A stretch of DNA of 64,000 bases from Companilactobacillus allii (GTDB lineage Bacteria > Bacillota > Bacilli > Lactobacillales > Lactobacillaceae): contig NZ_CP019323.1 in NCBI RefSeq assembly GCF_001971585.1, positions 1,602,053-1,666,052 of the forward strand, read 5' to 3'. The notes under the pieces were generated by a model. The model had not been told where the DNA came from. It saw only the letters and a list, made by a program, of their open reading frames with translations, and did no database searches. This document shows, in pieces, positions 50,500-58,119 of the stretch; within the stretch, counting starts at the first letter, position 1; each line of letters opens with the position of its first letter. The translations under genes were made by a program, and so were the position numbers.

Positions 50500-50760
50500 A
50501 TGAACGATACTATCTTTGATACGCGCACCGATATTCTAATTAGATGTTCTGTTTTGACAGACAAGTTAGCAATATTTGATTTATTTGAAAAAAATGAACA
50601 AGATCAAAATAAAGAAGTTTTTTCAGTTTTATATTGTGGATTACAAAAAATGGTCATATTACCAAAAATGACTGCTTCAGCATTAAAATTGTATATTGAG
50701 CTTTATCAAGCTGGTGGCAACGAATCCTTAAAAAGTATTAAAGCGATAATCGAAGTTTAA
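50500..50760 (+). CDS. Hypothetical accessory protein (86 aa)
   Basis: 86 residues, helical, no membrane segment (TRTDILIRCSVLTDKLAIFD, TASALKLYIELYQAGGNESL). It has its own palindromic operator region and its own terminator, so it is a separate unit between endolysin and the Fic-like cassette. ATG 50500 follows AAAGGCGG. No recognised family. Confidence 0.6.
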   Translation: MNDTIFDTRTDILIRCSVLTDKLAIFDLFEKNEQDQNKEVFSVLYCGLQKMVILPKMTASALKLYIELYQAGGNESLKSIKAIIEV

Positions 50761-50768
50761 ACTAATAT

Positions 50769-50806
50769 AGCCAACTGCCTAAATTGATAGGTGGTTGGCT
50801 TATTTT
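50769..50806 (+). terminator. Terminator of the 86-aa gene
   Basis: AGCCAAC..CCT pairs with AGG..GTTGGCT, then TTATTTT. Confidence 0.85.
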
Positions 50807-50822
50807 GTGATATATTTACTTT

Positions 50823-51524
50823 ATGAAGGAATATAAAATAAAGTATAGAAAAAGTACCTATCAAGGTGTAATATATTGGACTTATAGAAGTGACGAAGAA
50901 TTTAAAAACTTGTTACGAATAATGCACAGGCAATTAATGGAAAAATTTCGTATACCAAAAGGAGCATCTTTAAGTGTCTTTTCAAAGCAAGTTGATGCGA
51001 GTCATGGTAAAATAATTGCAGAACTAGATGGCATGAAGTTTAAACAATATTTGGTAGTAGGCGTAAGTACGATATATTTAAATATTAACGATTTTATTAA
51101 ATTCAATTCGGATTCCCAAAAAATTTTTAAAGAAAGTGGAGTTTATGGCAAATATGGCGTAACTGATATTGGAACACTACAATATACGGTGGACAATGTT
51201 AAAAATTCTATTTCCTTTGGGAAAGATATTTGTCCAACAATTATAAGCAAGGCCTCTAAATATTGGTATAGAACAGCGTATTATCAAGCATTTTCTAATG
51301 GAAATAAACGTACAGGTCTTCTTGCAGCGATGGTTTTCTTGTATTTAAACTTTTATATATTTGATAGTAGAGATGTTGATATAGAATCAGATTTATATAA
51401 AAAAGTCTCCATGAATATTGCTAATAAAAAAATGTCAGAGTATGATGTTTATGCTTTTATTTGGAATAATGTAAAGTATGATATTGACAGATCTACTGAA
51501 AACTTCATTATGAGAGGTAAATAA
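50823..51524 (+). CDS. Fic/Doc-like protein with altered motif
   Basis: 233 residues. The C-terminal half carries a Fic-like core (KYWYRTAYYQAFSNGNKRTG, then LLAAMVFLYLN, about residues 145-185). The Fic consensus is H-x-F-x-D/E-G-N-x-R; here it reads Q-A-F-S-N-G-N-K-R, so catalytic His is Gln and the acidic residue is Asn. The N-terminal half is unlike common Fic proteins. It lies at the lysogenic end of the prophage, followed 1 base later by a 42-residue gene, as in toxin/antitoxin pairs. Activity may be lost or changed. Confidence 0.7.
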   Translation: MKEYKIKYRKSTYQGVIYWTYRSDEEFKNLLRIMHRQLMEKFRIPKGASLSVFSKQVDASHGKIIAELDGMKFKQYLVVGVSTIYLNINDFIKFNSDSQKIFKESGVYGKYGVTDIGTLQYTVDNVKNSISFGKDICPTIISKASKYWYRTAYYQAFSNGNKRTGLLAAMVFLYLNFYIFDSRDVDIESDLYKKVSMNIANKKMSEYDVYAFIWNNVKYDIDRSTENFIMRGK

Positions 51525-51525
51525 A

Positions 51526-51654
51526 ATGAAAAACTTAAAAGAAACAAATATTTATACAGATGAAACTATAAAAAAGACTAAAGAAGAGGCTTTGAACAAT
51601 ATTTTGAGTCAGCCTAGTATAATTGAGGCTTTGAGAAAATTGTCAACAGAATAG
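51526..51654 (+). CDS. Putative antitoxin-like partner (42 aa)
   Basis: 42 highly charged helical residues (KETNIYTDETIKKTKEEALN, then PSIIEALRKLSTE). ATG 51526 has GAGAGGT upstream and lies one base after the Fic-like stop. Small acidic-basic proteins encoded next to Doc/Fic are often antitoxins; that role is inferred from place and size only. Confidence 0.55.
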   Translation: MKNLKETNIYTDETIKKTKEEALNNILSQPSIIEALRKLSTE

Positions 51655-51661
51655 TAAAGAA

Positions 51662-51697
51662 CCCATCATCTATTAATTTAGGTGGTGGGCTTTTTTT
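51662..51697 (+). terminator. Terminator of the Fic-like cassette
   Basis: CCCATCATCTA pairs with TAGGTGGTGGG (two wobbles), then TTTTTTT. Confidence 0.88.
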
Positions 51698-51731
51698 ATT
51701 TGTCTAATTAGTAAAATAAATTATAAAAACA

Positions 51732-51777
51732 TTGTATTACACGCATAAGCGTGTATAATAGAACTTGTAAAGAGATA
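51732..51777 (+). promoter_or_regulatory. Promoter/operator unit, copy 1 of a 46-bp repeat
   Basis: TTGTAT (51732-51737), 16 bases, TATAAT (51754-51759). The spacer and -10 hold a perfect palindrome TACACGCATAAGCGTGTA (51738-51755), so a repressor bound there would block the promoter. An identical 46-bp copy lies at 52365-52410. Confidence 0.8.
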
Positions 51778-51792
51778 AAGGAGATCACTAAA

Positions 51793-52167
51793 ATGACAAA
51801 ATCACAAATTTTTAAAAAAGCTCATAAATTCGCAAAAGAAATTGTTGAAGAAGTAGGCAACTATATGATAGCTCTAAGTTTTGCACTCAAAGCTGTCTAT
51901 AAAGAAATTAAAGATTCGTTTATTAACGTCAATAGTGATCAATTTAATTTAATTTATAATAAACTGATGTATAGTGCAGATTATTCAGGGGCTGAATTAT
52001 GGGGAAACGCTGCTAGCTCTGTCGTTGAAATCTGTCACAAAGTAGGAGCATATTATGGTTTTGAATCTTACATTGTTATTAACGATGAAAAGAAAGAAAA
52101 ACTTGCTAAAGTATTTATCTCAGAAGCAAAATGGGATTATGCAACAGAACATGGATATGAAATTTAG
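51793..52167 (+). CDS. Hypothetical accessory protein (124 aa)
   Basis: 124 residues from ATG 51793 after AAAGGAG: TKSQIFKKAHKFAKEIVEEV, NYMIALSFALKAVYKEIK, then a charged C-terminal half. The IFKxAHxxAK helix is seen in small proteins of several Firmicutes mobile elements, whose function I do not know. It is the first gene behind promoter copy 1; the next starts 11 bases later. Confidence 0.65.
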   Translation: MTKSQIFKKAHKFAKEIVEEVGNYMIALSFALKAVYKEIKDSFINVNSDQFNLIYNKLMYSADYSGAELWGNAASSVVEICHKVGAYYGFESYIVINDEKKEKLAKVFISEAKWDYATEHGYEI

Positions 52168-52178
52168 GAGGAAATTTA

Positions 52179-52358
52179 ATGGCAAAAATGTCAGATGCAA
52201 AAATAAAAGCAAATAAAAAATGGGACGAAAATAATAAAGAAAGAAAAAACTATATTAATAAGCGATCAATTGCAAGAAACTTTGTTAAAAAGTCAGCTAC
52301 TAAAGATGATTTAACTGAATTAAAGGAATTGATTGAAATTAGAGAAAAAGAGTTTTAA
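52179..52358 (+). CDS. Small basic protein, RHH-like (59 aa)
   Basis: 59 Lys/Asn-rich residues (DAKIKANKKWDENNKERKNY, INKRSIARNFVKKSATKDDL, ELKELIEIREK). This pattern is a common short protein of Firmicutes plasmids and phages, possibly ribbon-helix-helix and so a candidate binder of the nearby palindromes; that is inference. ATG 52179 follows AGGAGG. Confidence 0.7.
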   Translation: MAKMSDAKIKANKKWDENNKERKNYINKRSIARNFVKKSATKDDLTELKELIEIREKEF

Positions 52359-52364
52359 TTTTCC

Positions 52365-52410
52365 TTGTATTACACGCATAAGCGTGTATAATAGAACTTG
52401 TAAAGAGATA
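52365..52410 (+). promoter_or_regulatory. Promoter/operator unit, copy 2 of a 46-bp repeat
   Basis: Base-for-base identical to 51732-51777, including TTGTAT, TATAAT and the 18-bp palindrome. It drives the broken gene at 52439. Confidence 0.8.
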
Positions 52411-52438
52411 TAACTAAAACACAAAGGCGGAATTTAAA

Positions 52439-52864
52439 ATGAAAAAATTAGATATGAACGATTGGACTTTAAGAAAAGAACTAGACGGCTCAAGTGTTTA
52501 TCAAAATAAACTTAATAAAAATGAATATGCTATTGCGGATGAATTTAACGAACCAAGAATTAGAGTATTTACCGATAATACAGAAATTGAAAAATTATTA
52601 GATAATATTGATGAGATAGGATTTACTGGAAATTACTATACATATGCAAATAAAATCTCATTGTTATTTTAAAAAAATGATAAAGTATGGTTTACCGAAG
52701 CTATCCAAGATCAAAAGGATTCATTTAATTCGGGGGAAGCATATCCAGACGTTCTCATGATTGCCAACGTCATTCAGAAATTAAATGATTTAACAACAAA
52801 GGATAAGTCATTAATGCTAGAAATGTATTTTACTTATTTTAGTGACGAGCTAGATAGAAAATAA
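52439..52864 (+). pseudogene. Accessory gene interrupted by an in-frame stop
   Basis: The first frame (77 residues, KKLDMNDWTLRKELDGSSVY to ANKISLLF) ends at TAA 52670-52672. The same frame continues without further stop for 63 codons (NDKVWFTEAIQDQKDSFNSG, YPDVLMIANVIQKLNDL, MYFTYFSDELDRK) and has no ribosome site of its own. Together they would be a protein of about 141 residues. One changed base (TAA for CAA, AAA or TCA) would explain it. ATG 52439 follows AAAGGCGG. Family unknown. Confidence 0.6.
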
Positions 52865-52884
52865 TATTTGCATTTTGTGAAATA

Positions 52885-52916
52885 AAAAATCGCTAGTCAA
52901 TTAAGACTAACGATTA
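52885..52916 (-). terminator. Phage copy of the tRNA terminator
   Basis: AAATCGCTAGTC and GACTAACGATT form a hairpin with a T tract on the minus strand. It strongly resembles the host terminator at 10218-10256 and now lies downstream of the tRNA-Gly gene in place of the displaced host one. Confidence 0.7.
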
Positions 52917-52943
52917 TAATTTGCATTCCCACTTTATTTTTTT

Positions 52944-52967
52944 CGTGACACACTCGTGACACACTTT
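52944..52967. repeat. Integrase arm-type repeats, right end
   Basis: Two tandem CGTGACACAC copies 11 bp apart, matching those at 10362-10386. Three ATCGAAAC copies (52989, 53039, 53050 regions) lie between here and the att core and may be excisionase or further integrase sites. Confidence 0.6.
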
Positions 52968-53062
52968 TTTCATAATTATCTGTGATACATCGAAACTTTT
53001 AAAATATAAAATGTTGATTTATCAGCATTTCGGGGGTTATCGAAACGTATCGAAACTTATAT

Positions 53063-53076
53063 AAGCGAACTACGAG
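53063..53076. other. attR core inside tRNA-Gly
   Basis: AAGCGAACTACGAG covers the 3' end of the tRNA-Gly gene (read on the minus strand) and equals attL at 10278-10291. The phage restores the tRNA 3' end on insertion. Confidence 0.8.
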
Positions 53077-53134
53077 AATCGAACTCGCGACACTAGCTTG
53101 GGAAGCTGGCATTTTACCATTAAACTAAGTTCGC
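53064..53134 (-). tRNA. tRNA-Gly(CCC)
   Basis: On the minus strand: acceptor GCGAACT/AGTTCGC, D-arm with TTTAATGGTAAAA, anticodon arm CCAGC-TTCCCAA-GCTAG (anticodon CCC, one C-A mismatch in the stem), T-arm CGCGAG-TTCGATT-CTCG. 71 nt with no encoded CCA. It is the prophage attachment gene. TATAAT lies upstream on the minus strand. Confidence 0.93.
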
Positions 53135-53300
53135 ATGGGTTAACAACTACTAATTATACAATAGAATATTACAAAATGATAAAATTTTTGTAAATTTAGT
53201 GACAAAGTTGTAATATAAATTGATTTTTTAGTGTCGTTACCATAAAATCAAGACTGTTGGTATGAAAATATCGAGAAAAGTTTTCTCAAGGAGATTGATT

Positions 53301-53774
53301 ATGAAAAAAGCATTGGTTGCAATCTTAGCGTTTGTTTCAATGTTAAGTATTGCTGTTGTAGCAACAGGCTGCTCAAACTCAAAGAAGAGCCAAGCAGAAC
53401 AATATTCAGCAAAGAAAATTACTAAGGCCGAGATTAAAGGACAAGACTATGTCGGTGTAAGCAAGGACAATAAGGATGAGTATTTAACATTCTTCACTGG
53501 TAAAAAGGATAAGACAGTTCAATTCGTCCGTGTTAGTAAAGACGGATCAAAGAAAGTTATAACTAATTTCCAAAAAGCTAAGTTAGTTATGAATAAGAAA
53601 AATCCTAAGAAATTTAAGATAGATGGTTTTAGAATTATTGCTGAACCTGATTTTGAATGGAATTTTGTCAAAGTAGGTAAAACAACAATTAAATCTCCAG
53701 ATGGTAAGAAGTGGAAGTTATATCAAGGTAGTCACAAGAAAGCTATTAAAGAAGTACAAAAGAACGGTAAATAG
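53301..53774 (+). CDS. Lipoprotein of unknown function
   Basis: 157 residues. A lipoprotein signal (KKALVAILAFVSMLSIAVVA then TGC, Cys about 24) will be lipidated and anchored outside the membrane. The mature part is basic and beta-rich (EYLTFFTGKKDKTVQFVRVS, KFKIDGFRIIAEPDFEWNF). ATG 53301 follows AAGGAG; a longer frame from 53262 would mask the signal. Single gene between tRNA-Gly and csp. No recognised domain. Confidence 0.82.
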   Translation: MKKALVAILAFVSMLSIAVVATGCSNSKKSQAEQYSAKKITKAEIKGQDYVGVSKDNKDEYLTFFTGKKDKTVQFVRVSKDGSKKVITNFQKAKLVMNKKNPKKFKIDGFRIIAEPDFEWNFVKVGKTTIKSPDGKKWKLYQGSHKKAIKEVQKNGK

Positions 53775-53803
53775 TACTATAGGTACATGTGTGTTATAAA
53801 ATG

Positions 53804-53845
53804 TCGAAAGCGGGGAATTATGTTCTCAGTTTTCGATTTTTTTTT
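53804..53845 (+). terminator. Terminator of the lipoprotein gene
   Basis: TCGAAA and TTTCGA (with GAA/TTC inside) then nine T. Confidence 0.75.
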
Positions 53846-53873
53846 ATTATTTAATATTATTTTTGAAATAACC

Positions 53874-54017
53874 TTGCCAATGCCGTAAAAATGTCGTATA
53901 TTATACATATTGTGTTGGTAGTTAAGTGTAAGTATAAAAGTTCGTTATGAATGATATTCTTGAACTTTGCTTTTAAATACAAAATTAAATGCGCGAAGCG
54001 CGGAGGTTTCATTCATA
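53874..54017 (+). promoter_or_regulatory. csp promoter and long 5' leader
   Basis: TTGCCA (53874-53879), 17 bases, TATATT (53897-53902): start near 53909, giving a leader of about 110 nt, as usual for cold-shock genes whose leader RNA controls translation. GCGCGAAGCGC (53991-54001) forms a very tight hairpin directly against the ribosome site GGAGG. Confidence 0.75.
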
Positions 54018-54218
54018 ATGGAAAACGGAACAGTTAAATGGTTTAATGCAGATAAGGGATTTGGTTTTATTACTCGTGAAGATGGTAGTGACGTATTTGT
54101 TCACTTTTCAGCTATCCAAGGCGACGGATTCAAGACATTAGACGAAGGTCAACACGTTACTTTTGATGTAGAAGATAGCGATCGTGGACCACAAGCAACA
54201 AACGTTACAAAAAACTAA
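54018..54218 (+). CDS. csp: Cold-shock protein (CspA family)
   Basis: 66 residues, a single OB-fold cold-shock domain that binds single-stranded RNA/DNA as an RNA chaperone. [15 protein letters not shown] (RNP1) and DVFVHFSAI (RNP2) are intact, and the end [12 protein letters not shown] is normal. ATG 54018 follows GGAGG. It is monocistronic with a long leader and a terminator at 54233-54266. Confidence 0.97.
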   Translation: MENGTVKWFNADKGFGFITREDGSDVFVHFSAIQGDGFKTLDEGQHVTFDVEDSDRGPQATNVTKN

Positions 54219-54232
54219 TTAAAGCTTTTTGA

Positions 54233-54266
54233 AGGACAGCCTCTACAGTAGGTTGTTCTTTTTTTG
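54233..54266 (+). terminator. csp terminator
   Basis: GGACAGCCT pairs with AGGTTGTTC (wobbles), then seven T. Confidence 0.85.
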
Positions 54267-54338
54267 TACTTAAAACTTGTTATATAAATTATAACCATAT
54301 AAACTTAATGAAAATAATTAATAAGAAGGCGATATACG

Positions 54339-54437
54339 ATGTTTAAATTTCAAACAAAGTTAGGCTCATTAATAGGAACCATTGGTGGCAGTGTTTTAGA
54401 AGGTATATTTGTTTTTCGAGATAAAATTATTGGTTAA
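54339..54437 (+). CDS. Small Gly-rich peptide (32 aa)
   Basis: ATG 54339 follows AAGAAGGCG. The peptide is amphipathic: FKFQTKLGSLIGTIGGSVLE, then GIFVFRDKIIG, with GxxxG-like spacing. It has a terminator shortly after (54462-54506) and no other frame in the gap between csp and arcA. It might be a membrane-active peptide; no family is recognised. Confidence 0.45.
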   Translation: MFKFQTKLGSLIGTIGGSVLEGIFVFRDKIIG

Positions 54438-54461
54438 CAAGTAGAGATTATAGAAACTAAT

Positions 54462-54506
54462 AAAAGGGTGGAATTTACGTACGTAAGTAAATTCCACCCT
54501 TTTTTG
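54462..54506. terminator. Strong terminator before the arc operon
   Basis: A perfect 17-bp stem (AAAAGGGTGGAATTTAC and its complement) around an 8-base loop, T tract downstream. Confidence 0.92.
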
Positions 54507-54516
54507 TTGTGATACT

Positions 54517-54567
54517 TTGACAATATGTATGTAAACGCTTGCAAACGGATATACAGTACTATATTGT
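54517..54567 (+). promoter_or_regulatory. arc operon promoter with cre site
   Basis: ATGTAAACGCTTGCA (54529-54543) fits the CcpA cre consensus at every position. It overlaps TTGCAA (54539-54544), the -35 of a promoter with 17-base spacing and TATTGT (54562-54567). CcpA bound here should repress arc genes on good sugars, as known for arginine deiminase operons. Confidence 0.8.
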
Positions 54568-54606
54568 GAAGACAAGTACCAAATACTTAAAAAGAGGAGT
54601 GATTTT

Positions 54607-55836
54607 ATGACTAAACCAATTCATGTAACATCGGAAATTGGCAAACTAGATGTTGTGTTATTGAAACGTCCATCAGAAGAAGTCGAGAATATAACACCGG
54701 ATACAATGTCTCGATTATTATTCGACGATATTCCATATTTGCCAATAGCTCAAAAAGAACATGATAACTTTGCACAAATACTGCGTGATTCCGGTACAGA
54801 AGTACTTTATCTGGATGATTTGGTAGCTGAAGCAATTGAATCAGGTGATGTGAAATCTTCATTTCTTGATAAAATGTTGTCTGAATCAGGTTACGCTAAA
54901 GGTTGTGATCACGATGCTTTGAGGGAGTATTTAATAAACTTGGATACACAATCTATGGTTAAGAAACTAATGGTTGGTGTTCGTAAGAATGAAATAGACT
55001 TTACTCCGACTGATTTAGTTAGCGCTGCTGAGGATGCAGACTATCCATTTTTCCTAGATCCAATGCCTAATCTATATTTCACTAGAGATCCTGCAGCTGC
55101 CATTGGTGAAGGTATAAGTATCAACCACATGACTTATTCAGCTAGACAGCGTGAATCGATGTTTATGGAATTGATCATTGCCAAACATCCACGTTTCGCT
55201 GATAAAGGAGTACATGTATGGAGAGATAGGAATCATACAAAAAGGATTGAGGGTGGCGATGAATTAGTTCTAAACAACCACGTACTCGCCATAGGCGTTT
55301 CGCAAAGGACCTCTGCTACAGCAATTCAAGATATTGCACGCAATCTGTTTAAAGATACAAGCGGCTTTGACACAGTCCTTGCAATCTCTATTCCTCATAA
55401 TCACGCGATGATGCATTTAGATACTGTATTTACCATGATTAATTATGATCAATTCACAGTTCATCCTGGTATCTTAGGAAAAGGTGGAAAAATTGATACT
55501 TGGATGATTCACCCGGGAAATGGTGATGAACTAGTAATCGAGCATGGTCATGATTTGAAGGATGCACTAAAAAAAGTCCTTGATCTTGATGACTTAGACC
55601 TAATTGCTACAGGTGGTGGAGATCCAATTGTTGCACCTAGAGAACAATGGAATGACGGGTCAAACACATTAGCGATTGCACCAGGTGTCGTTGTAACCTA
55701 TGATAGGAACTACGTATCAAATGAAATATTAAGACAACATGGGATAAAGGTTATCGAAACCATTTCAAGCGAGTTATCTCGTGGTCGTGGAGGTCCACGT
55801 TGTATGAGTATGCCGTTGGTTCGTGAAGATATTTAA
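54607..55836 (+). CDS. arcA: Arginine deiminase
   Basis: ArcA splits arginine into citrulline and ammonia, the first step of the ADI pathway, giving ATP and acid resistance. 409 residues with the usual blocks: [63 protein letters not shown] (catalytic His) and [15 protein letters not shown] with the nucleophile Cys near the end. ATG 54607 follows AGAGGAG. First gene of arcABC. Confidence 0.97.
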   Translation: MTKPIHVTSEIGKLDVVLLKRPSEEVENITPDTMSRLLFDDIPYLPIAQKEHDNFAQILRDSGTEVLYLDDLVAEAIESGDVKSSFLDKMLSESGYAKGCDHDALREYLINLDTQSMVKKLMVGVRKNEIDFTPTDLVSAAEDADYPFFLDPMPNLYFTRDPAAAIGEGISINHMTYSARQRESMFMELIIAKHPRFADKGVHVWRDRNHTKRIEGGDELVLNNHVLAIGVSQRTSATAIQDIARNLFKDTSGFDTVLAISIPHNHAMMHLDTVFTMINYDQFTVHPGILGKGGKIDTWMIHPGNGDELVIEHGHDLKDALKKVLDLDDLDLIATGGGDPIVAPREQWNDGSNTLAIAPGVVVTYDRNYVSNEILRQHGIKVIETISSELSRGRGGPRCMSMPLVREDI

Positions 55837-55863
55837 TTTTTATAATAATAGGAGGAATTTAAT

Positions 55864-56901
55864 TTGGATTATCAAGGTAAAGAAACATCAGTGTTTCAAG
55901 GTAGAAGTCTTTTAGCTGAAAAATATTTTACACCAGGAGAATTAGAATATTTAGTTGATTTTGGATTACATTTAAAGGCCTTAAAAAAGAAGGGCATTCC
56001 TCATCATTATCTTGAAGGAAAGAATATCGCCTTATTATTTGAAAAAACATCTACACGTACTCGTTCAGCATTTACAACTGCTGCAATTGATCTAGGTGCA
56101 CATCCAGAATTTCTAGGTTCAAATGATATTCAGTTAGGTAAAAAGGAAAGTGTTGAAGATACTGCAAGAGTTCTTGGCAGTATGTTTGATGGTATTGAGT
56201 TTAGAGGATTTAGTCAAAAAGTCGTTGAGGATTTAGCAAAATTTTCAGGTGTTCCAGTTTGGAATGGTCTGACTGATGAATGGCATCCTACACAGATGAT
56301 TGCTGATTTCATGACCATGAAAGAAACATTTGGCACGCTTAAAGGAAAGACCTTAACATTTGTTGGTGATGGACGTAATAACATGGCTAACAGTCTTTTG
56401 GTAACCGGTGCGATGCTTGGCGTTAATATTCATATAGTTACTCCAAAGGAATTGTTCACAGATGACTCTGTAGTTAAATTAGCTAAGGAATATGCAGAAA
56501 AATCCGGCAGTGAGCTTATGATAACTGATGATATTGATAAAGGTGTGAAAGGCTCAAACGTTATTTATACTGACGTTTGGGTATCAATGGGTGAAGAAGA
56601 TCAGTGGGATGAAAGAATTAAACTTTTGACACCTTACAAAGTAACCATGGATATGATGGAAAAGACTGACATGCCAGATGGACAAGTTATTTTCATGCAC
56701 TGTTTACCAGCATTTCATGATGTTACAACACAATATGGACAAAATATTTATAAGAAATATGGATTGACAGAAATGGAAGTTTCTGATGAAGTATTCAGAA
56801 GTAAATATGCACGTCAATTTGAAGAAGCTGAAAATAGAATGCATTCGATAAAAGCTATTATGGCAGCCACATTGGGCAATTTATTCATTCCCAAAGTTTA
56901 A
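55864..56901 (+). CDS. arcB: Ornithine carbamoyltransferase (catabolic)
   Basis: 345 residues. ArcB phosphorolyses citrulline to ornithine and carbamoyl phosphate. STRTRSAF binds carbamoyl phosphate; [27 protein letters not shown], and [10 protein letters not shown] complete the active site. TTG 55864 follows AGGAGG, 27 bases after arcA; it is co-transcribed with arcA and arcC, so the catabolic role is likely. Confidence 0.96.
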   Translation: MDYQGKETSVFQGRSLLAEKYFTPGELEYLVDFGLHLKALKKKGIPHHYLEGKNIALLFEKTSTRTRSAFTTAAIDLGAHPEFLGSNDIQLGKKESVEDTARVLGSMFDGIEFRGFSQKVVEDLAKFSGVPVWNGLTDEWHPTQMIADFMTMKETFGTLKGKTLTFVGDGRNNMANSLLVTGAMLGVNIHIVTPKELFTDDSVVKLAKEYAEKSGSELMITDDIDKGVKGSNVIYTDVWVSMGEEDQWDERIKLLTPYKVTMDMMEKTDMPDGQVIFMHCLPAFHDVTTQYGQNIYKKYGLTEMEVSDEVFRSKYARQFEEAENRMHSIKAIMAATLGNLFIPKV

Positions 56902-56923
56902 AACTTATTAGAAAAGGATCAAA

Positions 56924-57865
56924 ATGACAAAAGAACGTATCGTAGTTGCACTTGGTGGTAATGCAATTTTAAGTACAGATGCCAGTGCGAAAGCTCAACA
57001 AGAATCAGTACTAAAAACATGCGAGTCACTTATCGAGTTTATAAAGGATAATGATGAGCTCATTATTACCCATGGAAATGGTCCCCAAGTTGGGAATCTT
57101 TTGTTACAACAAGAGGCATCTGACAGCACTGCTAATCCAGCCATGCCACTAGATTCTTGTGGAGCAATGACACAAGGTAGTATTGGATATTGGCTTCAGA
57201 ATGCCATGAATACAGTTTTAAAGGAAAATGGTTTGAAAAGACAAGTTGTTACCGTAGTCACTCAAACGATTGTAGAAGCTGATGATCCCGCCTTTAAAAG
57301 CCCATCTAAACCGATCGGTCCCTTTTATGCTAAGAAAGAGCTTTCGGAAATAAAAAATAAACACCCCAGGTGGGAATTTATTGAAGATTCTGGAAGAGGA
57401 TATAGAAGAGTTGTACCATCACCAAAGCCAGTTGAAATAGTTGAATATCCGACAATCAAATCCATTACTGATGCTGGAATAATTCCTATTGTTGCTGGAG
57501 GCGGTGGTATTCCGGTTATTAAAGAGGGGAATAGGTTAATTGGTAAAGAGGCCGTTATTGATAAAGACTTTAGTGCATCAAAAATAGCTCAACTAGTAGA
57601 TGCGGATAAATTAATAATCCTTACTTCTAAAGGTGGTATTTTTTATAATTTTGGCAAAGCAAATCAAAAAGAAATTTTTGATGTTTCAACTAAGGAAATA
57701 CAAGCTCATTTGGATAAGGACGAATTTGCAAAAGGAAGCATGCGACCAAAAGTTCAAGCAGCGATGGATTTTGTAAATAATACTGGTAATGCTGCTGTAA
57801 TAGGTGCTCTAGATGATGTTAAAGAAATCCTGTCTGGTGATAAAGGCACATTGATTCACAAATAA
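56924..57865 (+). CDS. arcC: Carbamate kinase
   Basis: 313 residues. ArcC uses carbamoyl phosphate to make ATP from ADP, the energy-yielding step of the pathway. Motifs: ALGGNAIL, ITHGNGPQVGNLLLQ, PIVAGGGGIPV, KDFSASKIAQLVDADKLIIL and GSMRPKVQAAMDF. AAAAGGATC precedes the ATG. No arginine/ornithine antiporter gene (arcD) follows here; it must lie elsewhere if present. Confidence 0.96.
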   Translation: MTKERIVVALGGNAILSTDASAKAQQESVLKTCESLIEFIKDNDELIITHGNGPQVGNLLLQQEASDSTANPAMPLDSCGAMTQGSIGYWLQNAMNTVLKENGLKRQVVTVVTQTIVEADDPAFKSPSKPIGPFYAKKELSEIKNKHPRWEFIEDSGRGYRRVVPSPKPVEIVEYPTIKSITDAGIIPIVAGGGGIPVIKEGNRLIGKEAVIDKDFSASKIAQLVDADKLIILTSKGGIFYNFGKANQKEIFDVSTKEIQAHLDKDEFAKGSMRPKVQAAMDFVNNTGNAAVIGALDDVKEILSGDKGTLIHK

Positions 57866-57868
57866 GTA

Positions 57869-58102
57869 TTGTTATTGATAATTTTATGTGCTAACATAAC
57901 TTGTGCAAAAGAAGGAATAATTAATCGTTAGATTTTAAGCGAGATCAGGGTTTGGTGAGAGCTGATCGAATCAAAGATTAAGTCGTAACCTTCTTACAAT
58001 TAAATAAATTTAATAATGAGTGGATATTAATCAATTAGAGTGGTACCGCGGGAAATCTCGTCTCTTTCAATGAAGTAGTTTATTGAAAGAGGCGTTTTTT
58101 TC
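57869..58102 (+). promoter_or_regulatory. T-box leader of argS
   Basis: Promoter TTGTTA (57869-57874), 17 bases, TAACAT (57892-57897). The transcript has a stem I arm GATCAG/CTGATC with GGTGAGAG at the tip, the T-box AGAGTGGTACCGCGG (58037-58051) whose TGGT pairs with the ACCA end of uncharged tRNA, and a terminator GTCTCTTTCAAT/ATTGAAAGAGGC plus T tract (58060-58101). It should raise argS when tRNA-Arg is uncharged. I could not fix the specifier codon. Confidence 0.92.
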
Positions 58103-58119
58103 ATCCGGAGGAGGAAAAT

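Larger units (their letters stand above)
10278..53076 (+). mobile_element. Siphovirus prophage integrated at tRNA-Gly
   Basis: A complete temperate phage genome of about 42.8 kb lies between 14-bp direct repeats AAGCGAACTACGAG (10278-10291 and 53063-53076). The right copy overlaps the tRNA-Gly 3' end. Module order is that of lactobacilli siphophages: integrase, repressor and lysogeny genes leftward; then Cro-like, antirepressor, recombination, replication, ArpU, HNH, TerS, TerL, portal, protease, capsid, tail, baseplate, holin and endolysin rightward; accessory genes last. All structural and lysis genes appear open; the helicase is frameshifted, so fertility is uncertain. Confidence 0.95.
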
